Source: Xiamenia xianingshaonis
GTDB taxonomy: Bacteria > Actinomycetota > Coriobacteriia > Coriobacteriales > Eggerthellaceae
NCBI RefSeq assembly: GCF_017945865.1
Contig: NZ_CP072829.1
Coordinates: 1,984,001-2,048,000 of the forward strand
Direction: 5' to 3'
Length of the DNA stretch: 64,000 bases
Shown piece by piece: positions 10,861 to 18,061 of this stretch; position 1 is the first letter of the stretch, and each line of letters opens with the position of its first letter. The notes under the pieces are model-generated. The model was not told the DNA's origin, ran no database searches, and saw only the letters and a list, made by a program, of their open reading frames with translations. The translations under genes and the position numbers were made by a program.

Positions 10861-10879
10861 ACAATATCGTACATATTGT
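10861..10879. promoter_or_regulatory. Palindromic operator candidate for the TetR regulator
   Basis: ACAATATCGTACATATTGT consists of perfect 7-base arms around a 5-base centre. It overlaps a TACAAT -10-like hexamer of the regulator gene and lies between the divergent DUF262 operon and the regulator, as expected for autorepression and control of both directions. Confidence 0.6.
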
Positions 10880-10907
10880 TCAATAACAAAGAAACGGAAG
10901 GCCCGTC

Positions 10908-11465
10908 ATGCCCAACACGACTGACAAGCGCTTCAAGAAATGCGAAGAGCGCATACAGAACGCCTTGACCAAGCTGCTCGCGTCCAAGCCCTTGACCGAC
11001 ATCGGCGTGAGCGAGCTTTCCCGCGAAGCCGACGTCAGCAGAGCGACGTTCTACGCCCACTACGAAAACGTCGGCGACGTCTACGACCAGCTGGTCCAAA
11101 AGGCGATGACCGACGTGCAGCCGCTCTCCGAACGGTTCGCCTGCGACAGGTATTCGTGCGACAGCCCGGACAGGCCGACGTATTGTGAGCGAATTCGATC
11201 GGGCGGGGATTTGTCCGGCGTCATCAAGGACCCGAGGTTCTTCACAGCTATGATGGACATCGGCAGAGACACGGCCGTCCTTTCGGATTACGCCGCCCGA
11301 ACAGGCCTGTCAAAGGACTTGGCCGAAGTCGTCATGCTGTTTCAAATGAGCGGATGCCACGCCGTCGCCACCTCGAAGTTCGCCCAGCGCGGCGACTGGC
11401 CCCAGATACGAGAGCTGATCGACCAGTTCATCGAAGGCGGCATGAGCGCCATAAGAAAGCGCTAA
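10908..11465 (+). CDS. TetR/AcrR-family transcriptional regulator
   Basis: The 185-residue protein has an N-terminal TetR-type helix-turn-helix at about residues 30-55 (IGVSELSREADVSRATFYAHY), then a helical ligand domain of no recognised subtype. The second half matches the TetR_C 'Rv/YbiH-like' length. It probably represses itself and the divergent DUF262 operon through the palindrome at 10861-10879. The ATG at 10908 is preceded by GGAAGG. Confidence 0.88.
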   Translation: MPNTTDKRFKKCEERIQNALTKLLASKPLTDIGVSELSREADVSRATFYAHYENVGDVYDQLVQKAMTDVQPLSERFACDRYSCDSPDRPTYCERIRSGGDLSGVIKDPRFFTAMMDIGRDTAVLSDYAARTGLSKDLAEVVMLFQMSGCHAVATSKFAQRGDWPQIRELIDQFIEGGMSAIRKR

Positions 11466-11622
11466 GGGGCCGGCGGCACTTGCGGCGCCAGCCCGGCGCA
11501 GGCAGAAGATGACTCGTTTGATCATCGTTTCCCGACGCAGGGCGCCACTCGCAGGAGCGCACCGCCGACATTCGCAGCCCCGAATAAACATGACTTCACC
11601 GGTCAGCATTCCAGAACGCAAC

Positions 11623-11654
11623 AAGCGGGACGACGGCTTCCCATCGTCCCGCTT
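11623..11654. terminator. Bidirectional hairpin between TetR gene and tig
   Basis: AAGCGGGACGA at 11623-11633 pairs perfectly with TCGTCCCGCTT at 11644-11654. It lies between convergent genes. No long T-run is present on either side. Confidence 0.55.
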
Positions 11655-11709
11655 CGTCGGCGCCGCTCTGGCGGCGTTTGGCGTTTGACGTTTGGCGTCA
11701 TCGCCCGGC

Positions 11710-13020
11710 TTAGCCGAGGGGCACGGCCTCGCCCTCTTCTTTCACGATGGCATGGTCGAGCACCCACTGGTTGGCCTTCCTGCGCTCGGCCGCTTCGCGC
11801 AGAACGAACCCGCGTCCCGACTGCTCGTACTGGCGGCGGGTCTGCTTGGGGTCCACCCGCGGATTCATGGATTTGCACGTGGCCTCGATGTCGGCGTCGG
11901 TGAGCACCATGTTCTCGTGGCGGAACACCGCGTCAAGGGCGAACCCGCGAATCAGCATCTCGCGCGTCTGCAACATCATCATCATGGACACCTGCTGCTC
12001 GCCGCCGTTCTGCTTCACAAAGTCGTCCCAGGTCATACCCTGCTGCTGCGCGTTGGCGCGGAACTGGCCCATCATGATGTTGCGCATGGCCTCGTAGGCC
12101 TCGTCGGCGATGCGCCCCTCAAAGCGCTGCACGAGGGCCGCCGACGCCATGCCGAGCCGGTAGTCCTCGTACTGGGCGCGCAGCTGCCGCTCGATGTCGC
12201 CCCGAACTTTGGTGCGAAACTCTTCCAAGGTGTTGAACATGGGCAGGTTGGTCTTGACCCATTCGTCGTCGATGGTGGGAAGCACCGGCACCTGGATCTC
12301 TTTCACGGTCACGGTGCAGTCCACGACCTGGGTGATCACGTTGCCCTGGTCGTCCATGCTGGGGCCTTCGAACGAGAACGTCTTCGTCTCGCCGGGCTTC
12401 ATGCCAATGACGGCCTCGTCAAAGCCGTCGGGCATAAGGCCCGCGCCCGTGGTATAGGTACGGCCGTCGGTGGTCAGGCCCTTGATCTCTACGCCGTTTT
12501 CGGAAGCGGAAAGCGCCATCAGGCAGCTGTCGCCCTTCTCGATCGTCTTGTCCTCGGCGGTCACGTAGGTGGTGTAGTTCTCGGCCATCTCGCCGATCTG
12601 CTCGTCCACAAGCGACTCGTCCATGACGAACGGCTGCACCGTGATCTCGACCGGGTCGTAGGACTTCAGCTCGTATTCAGGCTTGAGCGTCACTTCCAGG
12701 TCGAACTGGAATTCGCGGCCGCGCTTGAGCGTGGTCTTCGTCACCGGCTTGGGCGGGAACAGCGGCACGATGTTCTTCCGGTCAAGCGCCAGCGGCACCA
12801 AATCCTCAATGGCGCGGGCCTCGACCATCGAATCAAGGTTCTTCACGCCCAGCTGCTCTTCGGCGATCTGGGCTATCGTCTTGCCGTATTCGGGCTGCAG
12901 CCCCATGGACTGCGCGAAGGCGAACTGTGCGCTCTGCAGCGCGGCGTCCACCTCTTTGGCGGTGGCGGTCGCCGTCAGGAATACCTTGTCGCCCTCTGTT
13001 TTCTTCTGAGTCACTTTCAT
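11710..13020 (-). CDS. tig: Trigger factor-like chaperone, divergent N-terminus
   Basis: The 436-residue protein has trigger-factor length and order: an N-terminal domain, an FKBP-like domain around residues 160-245 (DSCLMALSASENG through VIGMKPGETKTFSF), and a helical chaperone domain to the end. It would bind nascent chains at the ribosome exit and isomerise prolyl bonds. The N-terminal domain lacks the GFRKGKxP ribosome-docking loop expected near residues 43-50; the corresponding stretch reads SMGLQPEYGKTIAQIAEEQLG. This is visible in the sequence. Whether ribosome binding is lost or re-engineered is unknown. It lies just upstream of another chaperone/isomerase gene on the same strand. Confidence 0.85.
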   Translation of the reverse strand: MKVTQKKTEGDKVFLTATATAKEVDAALQSAQFAFAQSMGLQPEYGKTIAQIAEEQLGVKNLDSMVEARAIEDLVPLALDRKNIVPLFPPKPVTKTTLKRGREFQFDLEVTLKPEYELKSYDPVEITVQPFVMDESLVDEQIGEMAENYTTYVTAEDKTIEKGDSCLMALSASENGVEIKGLTTDGRTYTTGAGLMPDGFDEAVIGMKPGETKTFSFEGPSMDDQGNVITQVVDCTVTVKEIQVPVLPTIDDEWVKTNLPMFNTLEEFRTKVRGDIERQLRAQYEDYRLGMASAALVQRFEGRIADEAYEAMRNIMMGQFRANAQQQGMTWDDFVKQNGGEQQVSMMMMLQTREMLIRGFALDAVFRHENMVLTDADIEATCKSMNPRVDPKQTRRQYEQSGRGFVLREAAERRKANQWVLDHAIVKEEGEAVPLG

Positions 13021-13096
13021 GCGACGCCTTGCTCCTTCAATAATCCAACAGGCTCGTCTGTACGTACGGACACGATGATACCGCGCGACCAGCGCC

Positions 13097-13612
13097 TTAT
13101 CGATAGTCCTCGCCCGGGTCGCCGCCGAGAAGCTTCGACTGCTCCTTCATGTGCGCCGCCTTTTCGGCCATCGAAACGAAATCCTCCGGAGCGTCCTCCA
13201 CCTCGAGCAGCTCCACCTCGAACGTGAGGGCTTTGCCCGCGAGGGGATGGTTCAGGTCGAAGGTGACCATGCCGTTGTTCACCTCGATCACCGTGGCAGG
13301 CGCCGGCACGCCCTCGTCGCTTCCAAGCATGATGCGACGGCCCACCTTGATGTTTCCCACGGGAATCTGCTCGACGGGAATCTTGGCCACGTGCCCTTCC
13401 AGGTATTCGCCGTAGGCTTCGTGTTCGTCCACGGTGAACGTCTTGCGCTCGCCCACCTCGTTCATCTCCAAAATGGCCTTTTCGAACCCGTCGATGGCCA
13501 TGTCCATGCCCGTTTGGAAGCGCATGGGGTTTTCTTCTGTGGCGAAGCCGAATACTTCGCCGTCGTCCAAGGTGCCCTTGTAGGTCAGAGTCACCGTTGA
13601 GCCAAGTTGCAT
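13097..13612 (-). CDS. FKBP-type peptidyl-prolyl isomerase, SlyD-like
   Basis: The 171-residue protein begins MQLGSTVTLTYKGTLDDGEVF, the usual SlyD/FKBP opening. GMDMAIDGFEKAILEMNEVGE near residues 38-58 marks the FKBP active site, followed by an insert-in-flap domain (EAYGEYLEGHVAKIPVEQIP) and DLNHPLAGKALTFEVELLEV. It lacks a His-rich metal-binding tail. It catalyses prolyl isomerisation and has chaperone activity. The ATG at 13612 has GGAAGG upstream; the longer frame lacks a ribosome site. tig follows 76 bases downstream. Confidence 0.92.
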   Translation of the reverse strand: MQLGSTVTLTYKGTLDDGEVFGFATEENPMRFQTGMDMAIDGFEKAILEMNEVGERKTFTVDEHEAYGEYLEGHVAKIPVEQIPVGNIKVGRRIMLGSDEGVPAPATVIEVNNGMVTFDLNHPLAGKALTFEVELLEVEDAPEDFVSMAEKAAHMKEQSKLLGGDPGEDYR

Positions 13613-13729
13613 GTTCGTCCTTCCCTTCGCAAAGAAACGATTTGCCGAAAAAGCAATGCGGCCGCGCATTGCGCACGTCCGCGCACCGCCGCCGAAATCC
13701 TGCGGCGCCCGCACAATGAGGCCTGTTCG

Positions 13730-14068
13730 CTAGCGGGTTTCCCCCCACGGTGCGCCCGCCGCGTTGCGCTTGCGCCGCTTGGACAGCTCGTCGGCGAAAA
13801 TGATGCAGTAGCGCAGGCCCTTGAGCGTCACGTACAGACTCGCGATCTCGTGCTTGGTGCCGTGGTTGAACACCTCGTAGGTAAGGTACTCGCGGTCGAT
13901 CATCGGCTGGTAGAGAGGGCTGCCCTCCACCTTGCTCAGCAGCAGGTTGGTGGCCTGGCGACCCAGCTCGTCCTGTTTGAGCGAGATGTTGTACAGGACG
14001 TCCTCCTGCTCGGGCGCAAGCCGGCCCATCTGTGCCACTTCTGCGCGGATGTCTTCTTCAGTAGCCAT
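13730..14068 (-). CDS. Hypothetical protein, distal gene of the molybdoenzyme cluster
   Basis: The 112-residue protein starts at an ATG with a strong AAAGGAGG site. It is predicted mostly helical (ISLKQDELGRQATNLLLSKV) and ends in a basic tail (SKRRKRNAAG). There are no cysteines other than one in LRYCIIF and no signal peptide. No family was recognised. It lies 146 bases beyond the preceding gene and just past a probable terminator, so it is either read through or transcribed separately. Its position suggests a role with the molybdopterin enzyme, but that is inference only. Confidence 0.7.
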   Translation of the reverse strand: MATEEDIRAEVAQMGRLAPEQEDVLYNISLKQDELGRQATNLLLSKVEGSPLYQPMIDREYLTYEVFNHGTKHEIASLYVTLKGLRYCIIFADELSKRRKRNAAGAPWGETR

Positions 14069-14156
14069 ACAATGTCCTCCTTTAGTCGCTTTTTCCTTCA
14101 GGCAAACGTCCTGCCGCGAGGATGCTTGCCTGAGGGGACTCGTTGCAAACACTATA

Positions 14157-14190
14157 AAGAAGGCCCGCCCCGCAGTTGGGGCGAGCCTTT
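14157..14190 (-). terminator. Rho-independent terminator within the molybdoenzyme cluster
   Basis: On the minus strand GGCTCGCCCC-AACTGC-GGGGCGGGCC is followed by TTCTTT. It lies 25 bases after the 91-residue protein gene and may lower expression of the 112-residue protein gene. Confidence 0.75.
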
Positions 14191-14214
14191 CCAGACAGCG
14201 CAGCTCTTTCGAGC

Positions 14215-14490
14215 TTACACGCCCTGATAGCCCTTGGACGGGTCGCTGTTGCCAACGCCGTTGTCGGTGTCGCCGGCCTCGTTGCCGGTACGCTTCGTGG
14301 ACGTGTAGCCGCCCCAAGCGCGAGCGATGTACTTGTCCTTCACGAAGAAGATCTGAGCCTTCATCAGATCCGCCTTGGCCAGGCCGAACTCAGCCATAGC
14401 CTCGTCTTGGGTCTTGCCCTGCGCAAGCAATTCGTTGAGCTTCTCGGCGCCTTCGCGGGCGTCAATCGCCAAGAATTCGTCCTTGGTCAT
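14215..14490 (-). CDS. Hypothetical small protein of the molybdoenzyme operon
   Basis: The 91-residue protein has a strong AGGAGGG site before its ATG. The first half (LNELLAQGKTQDEAMAEFGL then AKADLMKAQIFFV) looks like a helix-turn-helix-like helical pair. The C-terminal third is Gly/Asn/Asp-rich and probably disordered. There is no signal peptide or cysteine. It follows the ferredoxin-like subunit by 91 bases on the same strand. It could be a third subunit or an assembly factor. No family was recognised. Confidence 0.72.
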   Translation of the reverse strand: MTKDEFLAIDAREGAEKLNELLAQGKTQDEAMAEFGLAKADLMKAQIFFVKDKYIARAWGGYTSTKRTGNEAGDTDNGVGNSDPSKGYQGV

Positions 14491-14581
14491 GGTACCCTCC
14501 TAAAAATTTGTCGAAAATACAGCCCACTGTGGCTGCCAGGACAAGCGCCCGACAGCCACAGCGGTTAGAACCACGTGCGGA

Positions 14582-14941
14582 TTACAGCTGGAACAACACC
14601 ATGGGGCGGTCGAACTCCGCCATCTTGGCCTGCATTTCCTCCAGCGTGCCATAGTACATGGACGCCGACTCCTCTACCTGAACAGCCAGAGGACGCTGAC
14701 CGGCCTTGTCGCCGTTCGTTCCCCAGTGCTCAGAGAAGATGGACGTGGGGCACGGAATGTAGAACCACTCCCACGCATCGCCATCGGCGCCTTCGGCCTT
14801 GCGGAACGGACCGACTTCGACTTCCTTGATGCCGAACTGATCCAGCGGAAGACCAAGCTCTTCCTTGCAGGCGATCTCGGCAGCATGGTTGCCCGAGAAG
14901 TACGTGTAGTCAACGAGCAGCGCGTATTTCTGATCTGCCAT
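14582..14941 (-). CDS. Degenerate ferredoxin-like small subunit lacking Fe-S cysteines
   Basis: The 119-residue protein looks like the 4Fe-4S dicluster ferredoxin subunit of DMSO-reductase-family enzymes: KYALLVDYTY, then HAAEIACKEELGLPL, then FYIPCPTS, then SMYYGTLEEMQAKM. At the positions where such subunits carry C-x2-C-x2-C-x3-C it has Phe15, Asn18, Ala21 and Cys25. Where the second cluster's ligands are expected it has Phe69, His72, Ala86 and Glu90. Seven of eight ligands are therefore missing, so it should not hold canonical clusters. The ATG at 14941 is preferred; a GTG at 14950 sits too close to the AAAGGGAA site. It starts 20 bases after the large-subunit stop and is presumably its partner. 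Confidence 0.8.
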   Translation of the reverse strand: MADQKYALLVDYTYFSGNHAAEIACKEELGLPLDQFGIKEVEVGPFRKAEGADGDAWEWFYIPCPTSIFSEHWGTNGDKAGQRPLAVQVEESASMYYGTLEEMQAKMAEFDRPMVLFQL

Positions 14942-14961
14942 TTGCGTCACTTCCCTTTCTG

Positions 14962-17274
14962 TTAGTCCTGGTCCAGGCTACGGACGCGACGGACGTTGCA
15001 CATAACGCCCTTGTACGGCGCACCGAACCCGAGCTTGCCAACGTTGAAGTGCGGGACGAGGCTGTTGAAGTTGGACTTCCACACGCCGAACAGGTTGGGC
15101 TCTTCGCCGTCCTGCTCAGGGAACCACCAGCCATGAGCGCAGTTCAGAATGCCAGGCTTGATGACAGGCGTGATCTCAGCCTTGAAGCGAGCCTCGCCGA
15201 ACATGTTGTAGACCTCGCACCAGTCGCCGTCGGTGATGCCATATTCCTTCGCGGTCTCAGGATTGATCTGGACCCACGGCCACGGATCGATCTGACGCAG
15301 GGACGGAACCTGCCTGTGCTCAGAATGGAACGAGCTGTAGCGGCGCGAACCGGACGTGGTGATGAGCGGATACTGCGCAGCCAGGTCAGGCTTGCTGATC
15401 TGCGAGTAGTTGGGCTCCTCGTAGTACGGCAGCGGATCCTCGCCCCAGGATTCGTACAGAATCGAGTAAGCTTCGATCTGGCCGGTGATGGTGTTGAAGC
15501 CGGGCTCGCCGTCGAAGCGCAGGAGGCCCTTCTCGTACTTCTCGTACTCGAAGCCATGCGCGCCGGGCTGATACAGGCCAGCCTCGCGGAACGAATCCCA
15601 ATCGTAGCCGACTTCCTTCAGCTGATCGCTGTAGAAGTCCTTGACGGCCTTGTCGAGAGCCTCGAGGTCAAGCGACTTGCCGTCGGCGGGCTTGTACCAC
15701 GGCCACCACTCGGGGTTCAGGCGCTGGCCGAACATCAAGCAGACTTCCACGTCGGACTTGCACTCGCCAACCGTAAGAGCCTTGTTCATGGGGCCCATGA
15801 ACACGGTGTTGCGGCCGTAGTGCGTGAGCACGATGCCGTCATGCTCAGCCCAGGTGGAGATGGGCAGGAAGTAGTCGCCCACAGCCATGGCCGTCGGGGT
15901 CATGGTGGCGTCCTGCACGACCACGAACTCGAGCTTCTGCAGAGCCTTGTGCCAACGCTTCGGCTGGGCAGAGCAGGTCGGGGTCAGGAAGTTGGAGCTG
16001 TTGAACCAAGCCATCTTCAGGGCATAAGGCTCGTCGGTCTCCATGGTGTTCAGCGTCTCGTCAGGCTGGGTGGTAGCCATGCCGGTGGACAGGCCGGGCC
16101 ACGCAGCAGCGCCGATACGCTTCTCCCACACGGCGTCGTCCATGGCGCCACGCTGCTCCATGCGCCACTTGCCGAGCAGAGCCGACGGAGGACCAAGGGT
16201 CACGCCGCCGGGACGGTCGATGGAGCCAGCCAGGCCAGCCAGCACGATGAACGCCTGCGACAGCTGCACGCCGTTCTTGTTCTGGTCGAAGGCCAGGCCC
16301 CACGCCCAACCGATCGGGCGCTCGGTGCCGATGATGTGGGCCACGCGGCGGATGTCCTCGGCGTCGACGCCGGTGATCTCAGCCACTTTGTCCACGGGAT
16401 ACTCGGCCGCACGAGCCTTGATCTCGTCCAGACCATAGATCCACTTCTCGGCGAACTCATGGTCGTACTCATCCGTCTCGAACATGAGGTTCATGATGGC
16501 CAGAGCCATCGCCGTGTCGGTCTGGGGACGAACCTGCAGGTTGATGTTGCCGTCATGGGCACCAACCCAGGTGACGCGCGGGTCGACGGAGATGATGTGC
16601 GTGCCGCGCTTCATCAGGTCGACCAGGCAGTGACCGAAGAAACCGTCACCGTTGGAAGGCAGCGGCTCCTTGCCCCACACGACAACCCACTTCGGGAGCG
16701 TGTAGCGCGGGTCGTCGTAGCTGCCCGGCAGATGACCGGCGTAGTCCAGCTCAGGATAGCCGGCACCCAGCACGTAGTCGGAAATGGAGCAGCGCGGGCC
16801 GTAGCAGGACCAACCGGACTGCGTGTAGCAGCAGTTGGGCGACTGCAGCACCGAGAACGTCAGCGCGTAGTAGAAAATGCAAGCCTCACGGCCGGTGCCA
16901 CCGAAGCAGACGATGGACTCGGGGCCGTAAGTGTTCTGGAAATAGCGCACCTTCTCGCAAATGGTGTCCATGGCCTCGTCCCACGTGGTACGAACCCATT
17001 TGTCCTTGCCGCGGTCCTTGCGATCGCGCTTCATGGGGTAGATGATGCGCTCGGGCGCGTAGGTGTACTCGCGCAGGGCGAGGTTCATCGCGTTCACGCG
17101 GCCCGTGGTGATGGGATTGTCGTCGTCGCCTTCAATGCGGATGAGCTTCCCATCCTTCGTGACAACCTTGACGCCATATCCTACCGGATGGCTTCCCGGA
17201 GGCGACCACGTGTTGCTGCGGGTGACGACGGTGCCGTCCTCCATTACGGTTTGCCACTGTTTACCGTATGCCAT
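14962..17274 (-). CDS. Molybdopterin oxidoreductase large subunit without Fe-S ligands
   Basis: The 770-residue protein is a DMSO-reductase-family (bis-MGD) enzyme. YAPERIIYPMKR near residue 72 and KWVRTTWDEAMDTI near 93 are typical. WSCYGPRCS near residue 160 aligns with the Mo-ligand region of formate dehydrogenase H, so that Cys is the probable Mo ligand. A C-terminal molydopterin dinucleotide-binding domain begins around residue 640 (YPLITTSGSRRYSSFHS). The N-terminal C-x3-C-x3-C and distal Cys positions hold Ser24, Ser28, Tyr33 and Asn61, so no 4Fe-4S cluster is expected. There is no Tat signal, so the enzyme is cytoplasmic. Relatives with similar architecture include acetylene hydratase and transhydroxylases; the substrate is unknown. 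GAAGGAG precedes the ATG. Confidence 0.88.
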   Translation of the reverse strand: MAYGKQWQTVMEDGTVVTRSNTWSPPGSHPVGYGVKVVTKDGKLIRIEGDDDNPITTGRVNAMNLALREYTYAPERIIYPMKRDRKDRGKDKWVRTTWDEAMDTICEKVRYFQNTYGPESIVCFGGTGREACIFYYALTFSVLQSPNCCYTQSGWSCYGPRCSISDYVLGAGYPELDYAGHLPGSYDDPRYTLPKWVVVWGKEPLPSNGDGFFGHCLVDLMKRGTHIISVDPRVTWVGAHDGNINLQVRPQTDTAMALAIMNLMFETDEYDHEFAEKWIYGLDEIKARAAEYPVDKVAEITGVDAEDIRRVAHIIGTERPIGWAWGLAFDQNKNGVQLSQAFIVLAGLAGSIDRPGGVTLGPPSALLGKWRMEQRGAMDDAVWEKRIGAAAWPGLSTGMATTQPDETLNTMETDEPYALKMAWFNSSNFLTPTCSAQPKRWHKALQKLEFVVVQDATMTPTAMAVGDYFLPISTWAEHDGIVLTHYGRNTVFMGPMNKALTVGECKSDVEVCLMFGQRLNPEWWPWYKPADGKSLDLEALDKAVKDFYSDQLKEVGYDWDSFREAGLYQPGAHGFEYEKYEKGLLRFDGEPGFNTITGQIEAYSILYESWGEDPLPYYEEPNYSQISKPDLAAQYPLITTSGSRRYSSFHSEHRQVPSLRQIDPWPWVQINPETAKEYGITDGDWCEVYNMFGEARFKAEITPVIKPGILNCAHGWWFPEQDGEEPNLFGVWKSNFNSLVPHFNVGKLGFGAPYKGVMCNVRRVRSLDQD

Positions 17275-17316
17275 ATTCTCCTTCTTTCTACACTCTCTCT
17301 CGTGTTAGTAGAGGCG

Positions 17317-17333
17317 TGCGCGCATTGCACGCA
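17317..17333. promoter_or_regulatory. Palindrome upstream of the molybdoenzyme gene
   Basis: TGCGCGCATTGCACGCA matches its reverse complement at 15 of 17 positions. It lies about 45 bases upstream of the large-subunit start in the only promoter-sized gap before the operon. It is an operator candidate for the LuxR-type regulator at 21414 or another factor. Confidence 0.4.
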
Positions 17334-17385
17334 AGCTGCATTTGGCCTAGTGTCGGCGACCACCTCCTCTCATAGCACCTTGGCA

Positions 17386-17886
17386 TGCGCGGAGCCTTCC
17401 TTGCGGAAGGGCCGCCGCGCACCGTCTGCCGGCCGTCTTACGCGACGGGAGGCTTGGGGGCGCCGGGGGCGGCGGGAGCGCCGGGGGCCTTGGGCGCGCC
17501 GGGAGCGGCAGGGGCGCCGGGGGCCGCCGTGGGGATCTCCTTGGTGCCGTTGAGGTAGGGCGTGAAGTCCGCCTTGCAGAACGGGCAGGCCTTCAGCTGG
17601 ATGCCGCCCATCGTCTGAATGGTCTTCCCGCACTCGGGGCACTTGTTCGGGCCGCCGCCTGCGCTAGCGTCTGCTGGTCTGAAGCACATAAAGCAAACCT
17701 CCATCTTGGTCCGCGACCGCCTGCGCTTGGCGCGGCGCGCACGGGCGGTCTTTGCAGTAACCTTCGCCAGACATGACCTGGCAAGTAACCAAGATACGTG
17801 TACGCCGCAGGCAGGGCATCGAATCACGGGGACAATTTATGGTGGCAGGGCATCGTACCGAAAGGTTGATTTTCATCATCCCCAAG
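17386..17886. repeat. 0.5-kb direct repeat, copy 1 (zinc-ribbon gene plus upstream region)
   Basis: The block from GCGCGGAGCCTTCCTTGC to TTTTCATCATCCC is repeated in the same orientation at 20696-21206. The coding part is nearly identical, a middle stretch (about 17715-17810) has diverged, and the far upstream part containing ATCACGGGGACAATTTAT and CATCGTACCGAAAGG is conserved again. Conservation of the upstream block suggests retained promoter or regulator sites. Confidence 0.9.
17438..17704 (-). CDS. Zinc-ribbon protein with Ala/Pro/Gly tail, copy 1
   Basis: The 88-residue protein begins MEVCFMCFRPAD and has three CxxC pairs (Cys4/Cys7, CPEC near residue 22, CPFC near 40), so it probably folds as a zinc ribbon or rubredoxin-like domain of about 55 residues. 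The C-terminal 30 residues are a GAP/AAP/KAP repeat. The start at 17704 is chosen because the duplicate at 21014 shares it and conservation begins there; no strong ribosome site is visible. It lies upstream of the molybdoenzyme operon on the same strand. Function unknown. It differs from copy 2 by one residue (Asn versus Asp after PYL). Confidence 0.8.
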   Translation of the reverse strand: MEVCFMCFRPADASAGGGPNKCPECGKTIQTMGGIQLKACPFCKADFTPYLNGTKEIPTAAPGAPAAPGAPKAPGAPAAPGAPKPPVA

Positions 17887-18061
17887 GAACGGCTTCTTGC
17901 ATAATGGCTGATAGATTGCTCGTTTTGAAATAGTATGAGCACACGCCAAAGCACGCCGGGCCGCCTTTTGGCACCCAGCTGGCATGATGCGCGGCAGATG
18001 CCGCCCCATTAGAATCGGGGGACATGAAAAGGCGTTTCTCGACCTTCCGGAAAGGATTCCT
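17705..18061. other. Upstream region of zinc-ribbon copy 1 and of the divergent gene
   Basis: About 360 bases without a gene. The first half belongs to the 0.5-kb repeat, including the conserved ATCACGGGGACAATTTAT block; the second half leads into the plus-strand gene at 18062. Confidence 0.6.

Noticed and set aside
11692-13227. A 511-codon plus-strand frame
   Set aside because: It is the antisense shadow of tig with low-complexity composition.
15049-17553. An 834-codon open frame on the plus strand
   Set aside because: It is the antisense shadow of the molybdopterin large subunit, whose minus-strand frame has all family motifs. The plus frame is His/Val/Arg-rich with no ribosome site.
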